A DNA stretch of 64,000 nucleotides from Aureobasidium sp. EXF-3400 (taxonomy: Eukaryota > Ascomycota > Dothideomycetes > Dothideales > Saccotheciaceae), in the NCBI GenBank assembly GCA_024195585.1, contig SWBL01000149.1:51539-115538 (forward strand). The letters are read 5' to 3'. The notes below the pieces were generated by a model. That model did not search any database and had not been told where the DNA came from. It saw nothing but the letters and a program-made list of their open reading frames with translations. Below are positions 1 to 10,822 of this stretch, piece after piece. Position 1 is the first letter of the stretch. Each line of letters begins with the position of its first letter. The position numbers and the translations under genes are program-made.

Positions 1-247
1 GAACGTATAACCACGATTGCACCACAAAAGATCCCAAGCAAAAGAAAAAAGACACTGTACATTTGTTTCATTACTTGATCGTCAGAAAAGATGGGAGTCT
101 TGGATGTCAGCGTCAGGGTCATCCCCACAGAATCCAAAAATCTCCAGGGTCCACCAACGAACCCTGCCCAGCAAAACTCAACACCACCACAACTCTCTCT
201 CAAAAGAACTTCTAGCAAGCAAAGAGGAGTCTGACATGGTCATTGAC

Positions 248-252
248 AAAAA
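248..252 (-). terminator. Pol III T-run of tRNA-Thr
   Basis: Five consecutive T on the minus strand, 15 nt past the tRNA 3' end, as expected for RNA polymerase III termination. Confidence 0.6.
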
Positions 253-267
253 TGTAATCAAGCTGAC

Positions 268-340
268 TGCCTCCTAACGGAGTCGAACCGGTGACCTCGG
301 CATTACTAGTGCCGCGCTCTACCAACTGAGCTAAAGAGGC
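268..340 (-). tRNA. tRNA-Thr (anticodon AGT)
   Basis: A 73-nt cloverleaf reads on the minus strand. The 7-bp acceptor stem GCCTCTT/AGGAGGC is fully paired, the D arm is GCTC..GAGC, and the anticodon stem CGGCA/TGCCG encloses the loop CTAGTAA, giving anticodon AGT (read as IGU) for threonine. The T arm contains the GGTTCGACTCC B-box and the discriminator base is A. There is no intron. A T5 run follows the 3' end as a Pol III stop. Confidence 0.95.
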
Positions 341-664
341 TTGATGCTGCTGTGGTTGAAAAAGAAACAATATTTCTCGAAAACTAATGGGTGAAAAAAG
401 CGCACGGACGCTGGAGTTTTGACGGGCCGTACTTGTAAGGCTGGCTTGGCTGGGGACGAGATGCAAAGGTTGTAAGGCAGGCACCAGTGAGAAGGAATTT
501 GAGAAATGATCGTTCCTTCCTGCTACTTAGACTGAACGATTTTTCTCACAAGTGTTTGTCCATGTGATGAGTTTGAACAACAAATGCGAGGATAACATTC
601 ACCGAGCGTCCAATTCCAAAATCTTTCCGATCTATCTCTGCACATTACCAATCATGCAACACAT
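341..664. other. tRNA-Thr / MetRS intergenic stretch
   Basis: No gene is recognisable here. It holds the tRNA 5' flank and probably the 3' untranslated region of the synthetase gene, which runs on the minus strand. Confidence 0.5.
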
Positions 665-2664
665 CTAACTAGTCTGCAAAGCAGCCTGCTTAACACCCTC
701 AGTAACCTCCTCAACAGCATCACCAGCGCTGGGACTCTCAGCACCGTCTTTCTCAGCAGACTCAACAGACTTGCCGGCATCCTTAGCTAACTTAGCCTTA
801 GCCCTCTCAGCCTCCTTCTTTGCCTTCTTCTTCTCTTTATCTGCCTTTTTCGCAGCGGCCTTTGCTTCCTTCTCGGCTTTGGCCTTCTTGGCTTCATCGC
901 CGCCGAACATTTCGCGCCATTCCTTTTCCTTCTCGGGCTTGATTTGTTGGAACAGGTGGGCGGCGGTGCCGAGTTTGTGGGAGGGGGTGATGCTATCGCC
1001 TTGCCAGTCGTCGGGGATGATGAGCAGAGTGGTGTTGAGTTGTTCGAGGATGGCGGTGGTGGTGGAGGGCATGTAGGGTGCAATGATGGAGGCGAGCAGG
1101 TGTACGTGGTTCAAAGCCAGACCTGCGACGGCAGCACAGCGTTCAGGTTCGTCCTTGGCTAGTGCATTATCCAGCTTGTTGTCCTGGAGGAACTTGTTTC
1201 CGAGGTAGGAGATGTGCATGGCGGCTTGCAGACCTTGACGGATCTTGACGGCGTCCATGGTGGCAAGGTACTCCTTGAGGGCCTCGTTGACTTCCTTCTT
1301 GTGCGCGGCAATGATGCCTTCTGAGTCGTTGTACTTTGTGTAGTCTGGTACGACACCCTCGAAGACGGGAGAGTTGACGTACTTGACGATACGGTTGACA
1401 AAGTTGCCGAGGTTCTTGAGAAGCTCGTTGTTGTTGGAGTTGATGAAACCGGTCCACTCGAACTCAGTGTCGCCAGTCTCGGGACGTCTCGACAAAAGGT
1501 AGTAACGCCAGACGTCTGAGGGGATGCCGGTCTCCTTTGCGTTGGTTCCGAAGACACCAATACCTCTGCTCTTGCTGAACTTGCCTTGCTCGTAGTTGAG
1601 GTACTCGGTGGTGGAAAGATGGTTCAACATGGTCCACTTGTCGCCAGTACCAAGTTGCGACGAAGGGAAAACGACAGTGTGGAAGGGAACGTTGTCTTTG
1701 CCCATGAATTGGTACAAGCTGACGTTCTCAGGGTTGTGCCACCACTTCTGCCACTGATCTGTGTAGTTTGCGGTGATAGAAACGTAACCAATGCAGGCGT
1801 CGAACCAGACGTACAGGACCTTCTCGTCGTAACCATCCAGAGGGACCTTTGTGCCCCACTTCAAGTCGCGGGTGATACCTCTGGGCTTGAGACCTTCTTG
1901 CAACCAAGAGTTTGTGATATGGATACCGTTGGATGACCATGCACCCTCCTTGCTCGATTTTGCTGACCATTCCTCGACCTGTGCCTGCAGCTTGTCCAAC
2001 AGCAGATAAATGTGTTTTGTCTCTCTTGCGACAGGAGTTGCGCCGTCAAGCTTGCAGCGGGGCTTCTTCAACTCCAGAGGGTCGAGCAAATGGCCACACT
2101 TGTCGCACTGATCTCCTCTTGCATCCTCGTAGGCGCACAGCGGACATTCTCCCTCGACGAAGCGGTCGGCCAAGAAGGAGTTGTGTGTTTCGCAGTAGGG
2201 TTGGACGGTTGTCTGTTCCTCCAAGAAGCCGTTCTTGTAGAGTTTTGTGAAGATGTCCTGAGCAATGTCTGTCTGCTGGGTGGTGGGGGTGCGACCGAAG
2301 ATGTCGAAGCCGATGTTGAACCACTCGTAGACTTCTGCGTGCAGCTTGTGGTACTTGTTGCACAGCTCTTCTGGTGTGCACTTCTCCTCAATGGCCTTGG
2401 TCTCGGTGGCAGTTCCGTATTCGTCGGTACCGCAAACGAAGAGGGTGGGGAGGCCGCGTGCCTTGCAGTATCTGCGACCAGAAAGTCAGCCATGTCTGCG
2501 CGCAAACGTCGCTAGACCGAGACTGACCTGGAGAAGACATCGGCAGACAAGACACTACCAATGATGTTGCCCAAATGAGGGACGTTGTTGACGTAGGGAA
2601 GGGCTGAGGTGATGAGGATATTCCTCTTGCCCTCCTCGGGGAGGATTTCTTTGCGCTCGCTCAT
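665..2664 (-). CDS. MES1: Methionyl-tRNA synthetase, cytoplasmic type
   Basis: Class I synthetase that charges tRNA-Met, including initiator tRNA, with methionine in the cytosol. Two exons, 2664..2528 and 2471..665, with a 56-nt intron, give 647 residues. The class I HIGH motif appears as HLGN at residues 30-33, a CXXC..CXXC zinc knuckle sits near 155-171, and the KMSKS loop is FSKSR at 344-348. The anticodon-binding helical domain follows. Residues about 560-640 form a Lys/Ala/Glu-rich, probably coiled tail. The ATG is chosen because the Rossmann start (residues 15-33) follows directly and no upstream in-frame coding is visible. Unlike yeast Mes1 there is no N-terminal GST-like domain. The gene is divergent from LTO1 across 338 bp. 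Confidence 0.95.
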
Positions 2665-3002
2665 AATACTGCGTCCGTATATTTGTGCTGAATGCGATTC
2701 AATGTATGCGTAACCGTGTAAAACAGGCGCCGCTGTTTAATGGTTGTGGTGAGTTGAAGAATGGCGTGCGATTCTCGGTGGTCAACTTTCAGCTTTGGAC
2801 CCCTCCAAAGCTGCTGCTGAAAGTGAGTCAACTGCTCGGCTGCACCCGCCATGCCACCTCCGCCATCGCTATTCAGCCCTATCACCATACCAGAACTTTT
2901 TGTACTCGCCGGAAACATCGGATCAACTCAGATCCGCAAAGAAGAATAACAACATCACACAAGACATAATCCAATCACTTTTCAGCACAATTTATAGCAA
3001 CA

Positions 3003-3569
3003 ATGGCCAACCCGCAACCTGATGATTTCGACTCCCTCTTCAACCTGGAAGAAGAATACTACACCGAAGGCTACAATCTCGGCGTGGCAGACGGTTCTCG
3101 TGCTGGTCGCATCGAAGGACGTCTCTTTGGTCTCGAGAAGGGGTACGAGAAGTTTGCAGCCATGGGAGCTCTAGCTGGAAGAAATGCCGTTTGGGAAGCA
3201 AGGATTTCAGATCGAAATTCTGCTACTGCCGAGAAAGAGAGCGAGTTCAAATTGCCTAAGTTGCCTGGAGGTGCTAGATTGCAGAAGCATTTGCAGACTT
3301 TATTTGCTCTGACAGAGGCTGAGAGTTTGTCTACTGAGAACAACGAAGACTCAGTCTCTGATTTTGATGATCGCCTCAAGCGCGCTGAGGGCAAAGTCAA
3401 GGTCATCGAGAAATTGGTTTCCGAAGGTCCTCTAGTACTCGAGACTTCTCAGCCCGCTGCTTCTGGGAGTGCCAACACACAAGAACGACGTCAAATCAAG
3501 ATCAAGAGAACAGATGCTGGTGGTGAGAGCAGCATGGAAGATTTCAATATTCGCCATGCTCGCTCTTGA
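3003..3569 (+). CDS. LTO1: Lto1/ORAOV1-type Fe-S adaptor
   Basis: A 188-residue, single-exon protein. Residues 23-59 carry the deca-GX3 signature: glycine at 23, 27, 31, 35, 39, 43, 47, 55 and 59, with Phe at 51 breaking one step. This repeat defines the Yae1/Lto1 family. In yeast, Lto1 and Yae1 form an adaptor linking the cytosolic Fe-S targeting complex to the ABC protein Rli1, needed for ribosome biogenesis. An acidic start (residues 7-20) precedes the repeat and the C-terminal third is low complexity. The last residues are HARS; the terminal Trp of yeast Lto1 that docks to the CIA complex is not present. It converges on RAD52 (202 bp between stops). Family call is firm; the partner is inferred. 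Confidence 0.88.
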   Translation: MANPQPDDFDSLFNLEEEYYTEGYNLGVADGSRAGRIEGRLFGLEKGYEKFAAMGALAGRNAVWEARISDRNSATAEKESEFKLPKLPGGARLQKHLQTLFALTEAESLSTENNEDSVSDFDDRLKRAEGKVKVIEKLVSEGPLVLETSQPAASGSANTQERRQIKIKRTDAGGESSMEDFNIRHARS

Positions 3570-3771
3570 AGCCTGTAATTTTCATGCTTCGAAAAGGATT
3601 TTTCGCTATTGCTACCAAAGCCAACGATATCATTGTCCCACGCCAGCAAAAACACCAGCTTCCAAGGACCTCCGATGCTCCACAATATGCGCCCAAAAAC
3701 CATTCTCACCCCAGAGTGCTCCCAAAATCGAACAAACGCCTCGCTTCATGCCTTCGCCCTATTCGGCTTCC

Positions 3772-5575
3772 TCAAGCCGTGGTCGCGGTCTCTCCGCTAG
3801 CTGGTCGCAGCTCCTGCACAACATCAAGCTTCGGCTTCTTGGGGTCACTAGCTCCATCCGTCTGCTGAACGTTGCTCATGTCGGCGAGTGGTGGTCTGTT
3901 AGCAGCATTTTCTGCTGGCAACGGCCTCTTCATTGCAGGAGGCTTGTAGGCACTTCTATTTGCCAATGGGCTCTGCTGCATTCCGCCTGGCATGCCGATA
4001 CGTCGACTGGTGTCCATGGCAGGGTTGACAAAGTTTGATCTGTTTGCAGGTGCTCCTCCGTTCACCAACAGTTTCGGATCTGGTATTGGCAATGTTGGAG
4101 CGCCAACTTCAGAACGCTTGATTGGTGCTGATTTGCGGCCGTCAACTCCCTGAGTTCGTCTGATCGAAGGGCTCTCGTGATGTGGATCGAATAGCTTGAT
4201 TGGAGGAACAGTACCTGTTGGGGGAGGTTGTGCCAGAACTGCAGCTGCAGCTCCTGAGACAAAACCGGAGGGTACATGCGCCGGTACTTGAGATGGTGTG
4301 ACTACTGGTTCTGGAGGCGTGCTCTGTCTACCGTTGGTCGTCGTTGATTCTGCAGCAGAGGAAGGATTTGAGCGGAAGCCGTTCTGGTTGTTGGCTTGGT
4401 GTGGAGGAGGCATCATGCGGTTTGGTTGTTGATTGTTCATGACATTCGAATTCTTGAAGGTCTGTGGAGGTCCTTGAGGCCGTCCTTGTTGGCCATTTTG
4501 TTGACCACTTTGCTGGCCGTTCTGTGGACCAGCAGAGAATTGGCGGACATTGGGCATGGATGCTACCCTGTTCGGTTGTTGGCGGTTCGCGGCTTGTGCT
4601 GAGAGAGAGTTGGCAGGAGGTCGGACTGGCGTCTCGACAGAGACATCGGTCATAGAGTTGTCCAAATGTACCTCATCAGGATGGCTGAAATCCACCTCGT
4701 CAAACAAATTTCCTCCAAACTCGTCCTCAAACTCCGAAGTGTTCGACTGAGCGCTAGGCATGCGTGCTGGCGGTGGTGCGGTGATGGTTGTGGAAGTCGA
4801 CGGGCCAGCAAGGGCTTCTTTCTTGATGGGTGCGTGGTCCGGGTGACGGTGTAGATTGTCGGCGTCCCATTTAGACGGCGCAACTCTGACCTTGGTGACT
4901 CTTTGGAGGTAGTCCTTGTCGTACAAACAATTGCCCAGTACGTTTCCGAAGTTGCGCAATGCTCGTTTCAAAGCGTCGGTCACAGCTTCTTTCTTTGCTT
5001 TCTCGAAGGCGGCTGCTTTGCCCTTGCAGTTCTCGATGTGTCCATAGCCAACATCCTGCGCCGTGTCAGCTCGAGCACATGTAGGAACCTCGAGTAGCTA
5101 GCTTACCTCGTGGAATGTACCGTCTCTCAAGGAGACGCGTACGATTGTCGAGAGGCCCAAGTTGATCTTCCCTGTTGTTGGGCTTTCGTCGCACTAAGAC
5201 GGTCAGCATTATGACAAGCTGAAGGACTGTAAACAAGACTCACAAAGTCGATCTGGACGTCTCTAATGGCGCTGCTCCATCCATTGAAGCCAAAGACCTC
5301 GTTGGCAAGATTGATGACCTTTTCGGCAGCCAGGTAGTGGACCTTGCCTCCTCCATTTCCTGGACGTGTTGAGATGTACTCGGGGCCGAGTTGCTTGTCC
5401 AGGCGACTCTGCAGTGTGGCTATCTCTTGCGCCGTGTATTCATTGATGTGATTCTTGTGCTCTTCGTACGGGTTGGTGAACTTGTTGTCCTTCCACTGGT
5501 CACCAGGTCTGTTATTGCAGTCAGTACCTTCATGCAAACAATCAAACAATACAGAGACACAACTTACGCAGGCAT
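3772..5575 (-). CDS. RAD52: Rad52 DNA repair and recombination protein
   Basis: Mediator of homologous recombination that loads Rad51 on RPA-coated ssDNA and anneals strands in the nucleus. Four exons, 5575..5568 (8 nt), 5508..5244, 5193..5107 and 5055..3772, with introns of 59, 50 and 51 nt, give 547 residues. The conserved N-terminal annealing domain spans about residues 25-190, including the blocks [26 protein letters not shown] and [18 protein letters not shown]. The C-terminal half is low-complexity, Gln/Asn/Pro-rich, with late basic clusters, typical of fungal Rad52. The start is fixed by frame: only the ATG in the 8-nt first exon joins the second exon in phase after the GTAAGT donor. 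Confidence 0.95.
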
Positions 5576-6719
5576 GATCGTTCATCTGTCTTTGCAACCA
5601 AAGTGGCGACGCGAACTTGTTTTATGCACAGGTACAACTGCGCTTGCCTTGGGGGGCGACGCGATGCTCCGCGACAGTGACGCGCTCACGTGCCAAGCCA
5701 ACCCTGCTCCTGCCTGATGTCTTGCTACCTACTCTTGTCGTCGACTGCCTAGACATTTTGTGGCAAGACATATCAAGGGCGTCTGCTTTTTTGCCACACT
5801 TGCTGCCTGCGCTCAAATTCAATCTTGCCGTCACTTCCCCATCGCGATTGTTTCAGACATTCTGCGATCGATACATCAGAAATCCATTCACCCAAGAGAT
5901 GTTAAGCTTCGATATCGATTGAGTCTAATCCACAGGACACCGCTGCTCGTATCTGATTGTTATTGACGGTATGCCAGTATCGACATCTCGTTCACATTCA
6001 CCGCCCAATGGTCTCCGAGCCGCCCCCGTGCAAGAGGCGTAGTCTTCATACCCAACTACTCGCTCGTTCTGTCCTGCTATAACCTAAGTAGGTAAACGAT
6101 AGCTCTGTGGCAAGACATCGCTTGCAGTATCTTGAGAAGGTCCAAGGCCCTGCATGTGACAGCCATACTTTGGGATCCGCTCATTCGTTCAGCCTCGCAC
6201 ACGAGCGGCGTCTTCAGCATGTGTAGTAGCACTGCAGCTCACCCCATGTGAATCCCATGCGTGTCTACCGCTGTGTACGCTGCTTTACATGCTGCTTGCA
6301 GAAGCAGAGTCCAGCTGAGGTGGCTGAAACACGCAACTTCTCCATGCTTAATGCAATGCTTACTGCCAAAGCTTTGGTTTGCGTAACAACTTTGTCTTCT
6401 TGACTACACATGGCAAGCAATCGTTCGCAAGATGTCAGCTGCGTGCATAGCAGTCGACTGAGCTTCGAGGCTGGATCTCTCACGAGCTTACTGCATGGAC
6501 TTCGGGAATCTCGAGACAAACTTGTGTCACACGACCCTGTCAGCAACAGGTCCTATCCTGTCGGGAACGAGGAGGCTTGCAGACGTATGAGGATACCTGT
6601 GAAGACCAGAAAAAAGTATCTGTTTGCGAGGCTCGAAGGTCAGCGCAGGGACAAGAATCGAAGTCAAGCCCAACCCCACAGAAAGAGGCTCTGACAAGAA
6701 CCAGAATTTGCAAAAAAGA
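5576..6719. other. Gene-free stretch upstream of RAD52
   Basis: About 1.1 kb between the RAD52 start and the tRNA-Cys gene. Open frames here are short, without conserved motifs or matching splice sites. I see only presumed promoter and 5' leader of RAD52. Confidence 0.5.
6712..6717 (-). terminator. Pol III T-run of tRNA-Cys
   Basis: Six T on the minus strand directly beyond the tRNA 3' end. Confidence 0.65.
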
Positions 6720-6802
6720 AGCTGCTACGCTGGGTCGAACAACGGACCTTAGGATAATTGCAGAGACTGCAATCCCACGCTCTACCACTGAGCTACAGCA
6801 GC
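6720..6802 (-). tRNA. tRNA-Cys (anticodon GCA) with 11-nt intron
   Basis: The minus-strand cloverleaf has acceptor GCTGCTG/TAGCAGC, D arm GCTC..GAGC and anticodon stem TGGGA/TCCTA. The loop starts TTGCAG, giving anticodon GCA, and is followed by an 11-nt insert after position 37. The insert contains CTGCAA, the exact reverse complement of TTGCAG, so the precursor can pair intron with anticodon, the usual pre-tRNA splicing fold. The discriminator base is T, as expected for tRNA-Cys. Confidence 0.93.
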
Positions 6803-7136
6803 TTGTTGAAAACGTTTTCGAAATTACCGTATATAATTCACTGACTCGCTATACAGCCACGATGTAAAGCAGCGCCTCCTGTTCTCCAGTCTCTTCTCGC
6901 TTTCCTGCTGACGCTCATCCAGTTGTCGAAAGTCCACACCCGAGATAAAACATTACCTAGCCATCAAATGGCACGAACTCAATTAATACCATCGGATGAA
7001 TCACAGTCGGCAAGAAATCTTGAAGAATTATCGCTATTGTTCTCGTCAAGCCACGCTCGGACAAGCACAATCAAAACATCCAGCAAAGGACGCTGCGCCA
7101 GCCATCTCGATCATCGCTCATCTCCAGATCACAAGT
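6803..7136. other. tRNA-Cys to peroxidase intergenic stretch
   Basis: I see no gene. It holds the tRNA 5' flank and probably the 3' UTR of the minus-strand peroxidase gene. Confidence 0.45.
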
Positions 7137-8017
7137 TCAAATCCGGAACACTATGCAAAACAGCAATGCCATCGCATATCCAATCAGACCCACCAAAGTC
7201 CTCTTCTCCCGGTTCCCCAGAACCTCATCCGGAATCCTTTCTTCCTCATAAAACGTTTTCATCGTCTCTCTGCTCAACACGCCTCTTTTCCCTGCGGTAT
7301 TCATCAAACTTACACTCTGCAACAAATTCACAAACCACAAATTCCAAGGTAAAGCAGGCGCACCAGCAAGTCTACTCTCCTTATTCCTCCTTGTGTATGT
7401 CCGAGCGAGGCTGGGAATGGTGACAGGACCCCCCTTGGCATCATCGAGCATTGTGCGAAAGAGATGGGGTTGAAAATTGTAGTTGTCGCCTTCGCGGAAA
7501 TCGAGGCGGGTAAACGAGGCGTCGTGTTCGATGACATTGTGCTGGCGCATATTGATCAAATCAAATGTCCCATCCTTGCGAAGGAGAGAGCGAAGAGGGT
7601 TTGTTATGGCTGATGCTAGTGCTTTTTCCATGTGGAGAGCTGTCATCAGGGCTTCTTCGACCTGAGGCATGGTGATGTTTTTGCCGTCGCGAGGGCTGTG
7701 TGTGTCAGTTCATGCATACGAACAAGGCGGTGGTGAACAGACAGAAATCCTGAATTCGACAATGAGTTCAGACCTGGGCAAGGACCACGGTCGGTGATGT
7801 TGCCTCGGACGTAGTAGTGATCGCCGCCTTTCGAGTTGGTGAGTACGTTTTTGTTCTCTGCCGAAATATCGGAGGTCCAAAGACCCTTGGTGAGGTCTGT
7901 GAGGCCAAGATACATCTTGTCGAGATCGTATATGGAGGGGAAATCAGAACAAGACGAATAGTATGCGTTGACAGAAGAGGTGTTGTGCTCAAGACGAGCG
8001 TTCGACCATGATAACAT
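7137..8017 (-). CDS. Heme-thiolate peroxidase, chloroperoxidase/peroxygenase family, tail-anchored
   Basis: Peroxidase family 2 enzyme. Two exons, 8017..7743 and 7695..7137, with a 47-nt intron, give 277 residues. Residues 79-81 are PCP, with Cys80 the expected axial heme thiolate, followed by GLNSLSNSGFLPRDG typical of the family. EHDASFTRLD at 148-157 provides the Glu, His and Ser of the metal site near the heme propionate, in the chloroperoxidase form EHD-S rather than the EGD-R form of Agrocybe-type peroxygenases. The protein ends in one hydrophobic helix (about 258-276), so membrane tail anchoring is likely. I see no signal peptide, and the N-terminal about 60 residues are unlike the family, so the start or a further upstream exon is uncertain. 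Divergent from the alpha-dioxygenase gene. Substrate unknown. Confidence 0.82.
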
Positions 8018-8628
8018 CGTCTCTCATTAACTCATCTTTGTCAGAACTGGTATTCTGGTGGTACAGTACTTGCAGTGTCGAATGCCAGTTTCAGCTCGGT
8101 TCTGTTTTCGTAAGGACATAGCCTCGCGCGTGCCTGCATGTGATCCCGAAGCCTGTCAGCTTGAAGGTATATGGAAGGATCCATGGAGAAACGCTAGTGC
8201 TGACATGCAGCCAAATTACATGCATACAGGCAGATTTCAGTCACGCAACATTCCTCCAGACCCCATCCAGCTCACCAACACCTCCTTCTCGGAACCACCG
8301 AGACGAAAATATTTGAGAGGTTGCACAAGCACGTTGCTGATTCTACGATGGGTGGTCTGAGCTGCAGGGAAGAACCAACTGTACATCAATTGGCTCAACA
8401 TACGACAAGATATCTTACAAGCAGTATAAGGCCACCCTTCGTAGGATCAGGAACGCATGTGATAGTGGTATAAGTATGTGATTACCAAACAGGACAGTGG
8501 TCGTCTTCGAGCACAGCCTACTTCCAACCGCCACAACCTCTGTCCAGGCAGCCTCTACTTCGCAGAAGTATTCAAAAGAGCCCACCTTCTCAGTCAGCAA
8601 CTATCAGAATCATATCAAACCATTCATC
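8018..8628. promoter_or_regulatory. Shared divergent promoter region
   Basis: 611 bp between the start codons of the heme-thiolate peroxidase (minus) and the alpha-dioxygenase (plus). No other gene is visible, so both promoters must lie here. Specific factor sites cannot be assigned by eye. Confidence 0.45.
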
Positions 8629-10822
8629 ATGGATCCTCCAAACTTTCGACCAGGCTTCCTGGACAGAATCCTCGTTGCTATATTCCACTTTGTCAATCTG
8701 TTTATTCCATGGCACAAACTTCCTAGTATCTTCGGTGCACTCAATCTCGATGCCCTGCGTGTTGAACTGCGTCAATACAATCTCCATGATGGATACGCTT
8801 CTGCCACTGCACAAGGCAATGCCGATAATACTCCAATAGACGACAAGCGTTTCCTCACTGCGAGAAACTCGGATGGTACAGACAATTCACTCACCATGCC
8901 TAAAATGGGCTGTTCTGGAATGCGCTTTGGTCGTAACTTTCCGAGAAAGTACTGCGAGAAGCCTACTGAGGAACAGCTGTGGACGCCGAATCCGAGGCTG
9001 GTTAGCGAAGCTTTCATGTCCAGGAAACCGGGAGAGTTCAAGCCAGCTACTACGTTGAATTTGCTTGCGGCTGCTTGGATCCAATTCCAGGTTCACGATT
9101 GGGTGTTCCATGAGAGCGTACGTGTATCCATACATATCTCTTTAATGCCGCGAGTGCTGATGCATGGTTAGAGTGAGGAGACATACGATGTGCCTCTCCT
9201 CCCCAATGATACCTGGCACAGTGATCAGATGAAGATCTACCGCACCAAACCCGACGAAGCGCTCGATGCATCCGACATCAAGTGTCCCGGCTACAAGAAC
9301 ACCTCGACTGCCTGGTAAGCACAACACAGTAGCTTACGACATCACAACTCTGCTAACACAAACGTACAGGTGGGATGGCTCACAAATCTATGGCTCAAGC
9401 GAAGCCAAAACTCAAGAATTGAGAGACCAACACGAAGACGGTAAACTACTCCTCGAGACAAGAGGTGCTGAAGAATCGTTCCTTCCTCGCGACACGGAAG
9501 GAAACCCCAAGACAGGATTCTCAGACAACTGGTGGACTGGTATGGAACTTCTACATACCCTTTTCGCTTTGGAGCACAATGCCATCTGCGACAAGATTCG
9601 TGGAGCACATCCTGATTGGACTGGGTAATATCCTTCGAAAATAACTTGGTGGGATTGAAGCTGACTGGAACTAGTGACAAGATTTTCGACAAGGCTCGTC
9701 TGGTCAACTGTGCTCTGATGGCCAAGATTCACACAGTGTAAGTAGCCAGTACTTGACGATTTCGCAGGACTCGGCTGACCCCTGTGATTGTAGAGAATGG
9801 ACGCCTGCTATTCTGGCACATCCGACCATGAAAATCAGTATGAACGCAAACTGGTAAGCCAACCCTGACCTGTATTGAACACACCACTGACGACTCCCAA
9901 GGTGGGGCATCGCAGGAGAGACCTTGAACAAGATGGTAGGCCGAATCTCCAAGACGAGTGAAGCCATCAGTGGAATCCCAGGCTCGACAGTCGATCACCA
10001 AGGCATCCCATACTCTCTCACCGAGGAGTTTGTATCCGTGTACAGAATGCACTCTCTCATTCCAGGTAAGTCCCATCTCCTGATTTGTTTCCACCCACTA
10101 ACAACATCAAAGACAACATCGCCTTCTTCAACCTCCAAACCGGCGCACACAAAACCACAATCCCCACCGCCGATATCACCTTCAAGGACGCAATCAAACC
10201 TCTAAAATCCGGAGCTGTCTCTTTCGCAGACGCCTTATACTCCTTCTGCATAAACTACCCCGGCGCAATCACAAACAACAACTACGCAAACCTGATGCGC
10301 AACCTCCCTACCCCAGACGGCCAAATCAGAGATCTAGCGACCATCGATATCCTGCGCGATCGCGAACGTGGAGTCCCTCGCTACTGTCAATTCCGCAGAT
10401 TACTGCGAATGTCGGTCCCAAAGACTTTTGAGGAATTGACTGGTGGGAACAAAGAGCTCGCGGCGAGACTGGCGAACGTCTACAACAATGATATTGAGAC
10501 TGTGGATGCGCTTGTGGGTTCACACTCCGAGCCTTTGATTGAAGGATTTGGGTTTAGCGAGACTGCGTTCAGAATCTTTATCTTGATGGCTAGCAGGAGA
10601 CTCAAGAGCGATAGGTTTATCGCTGGCCAGTGGAATGAGGGGATGTATACCAAGGAAGGCTTTGCTTGGGTGCAGAATACTGGCATGAAGGATGTTTTGG
10701 CGAGACACTTCCCTGAGCTGGCTACTGTCATACCGGCGAAGACGAATGTCTTTGCGCCTTGGATCAAGTTGCCTGGGTCGAAAGCTTATACTGGCGTGGA
10801 GACAAATGCTCCCAAGTCTTGA
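8629..10822 (+). CDS. Fatty-acid alpha-dioxygenase (heme peroxidase superfamily)
   Basis: Adds O2 at C-2 of fatty acids to make 2-hydroperoxides, which decay to the one-carbon-shorter aldehyde. Seven exons (8629..9117, 9172..9314, 9370..9624, 9675..9737, 9794..9853, 9902..10065, 10113..10822) give 627 residues, the size of plant alpha-DOX. Distal His156 lies in HDWVFH. TAWWDGSQIYG, HNAICDKIR and SLTEEFVSVYRMHSL are family blocks; in the last, Tyr384 and His387 have the spacing of the catalytic Tyr and proximal heme His (as in cyclooxygenase). It is closer to plant alpha-DOX than to fungal linoleate diol synthases, and no P450 domain follows. ATG 8629 gives the best start context; an in-frame ATG at 8497 would add 44 residues. 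Substrate chain length is not predictable. Confidence 0.9.
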
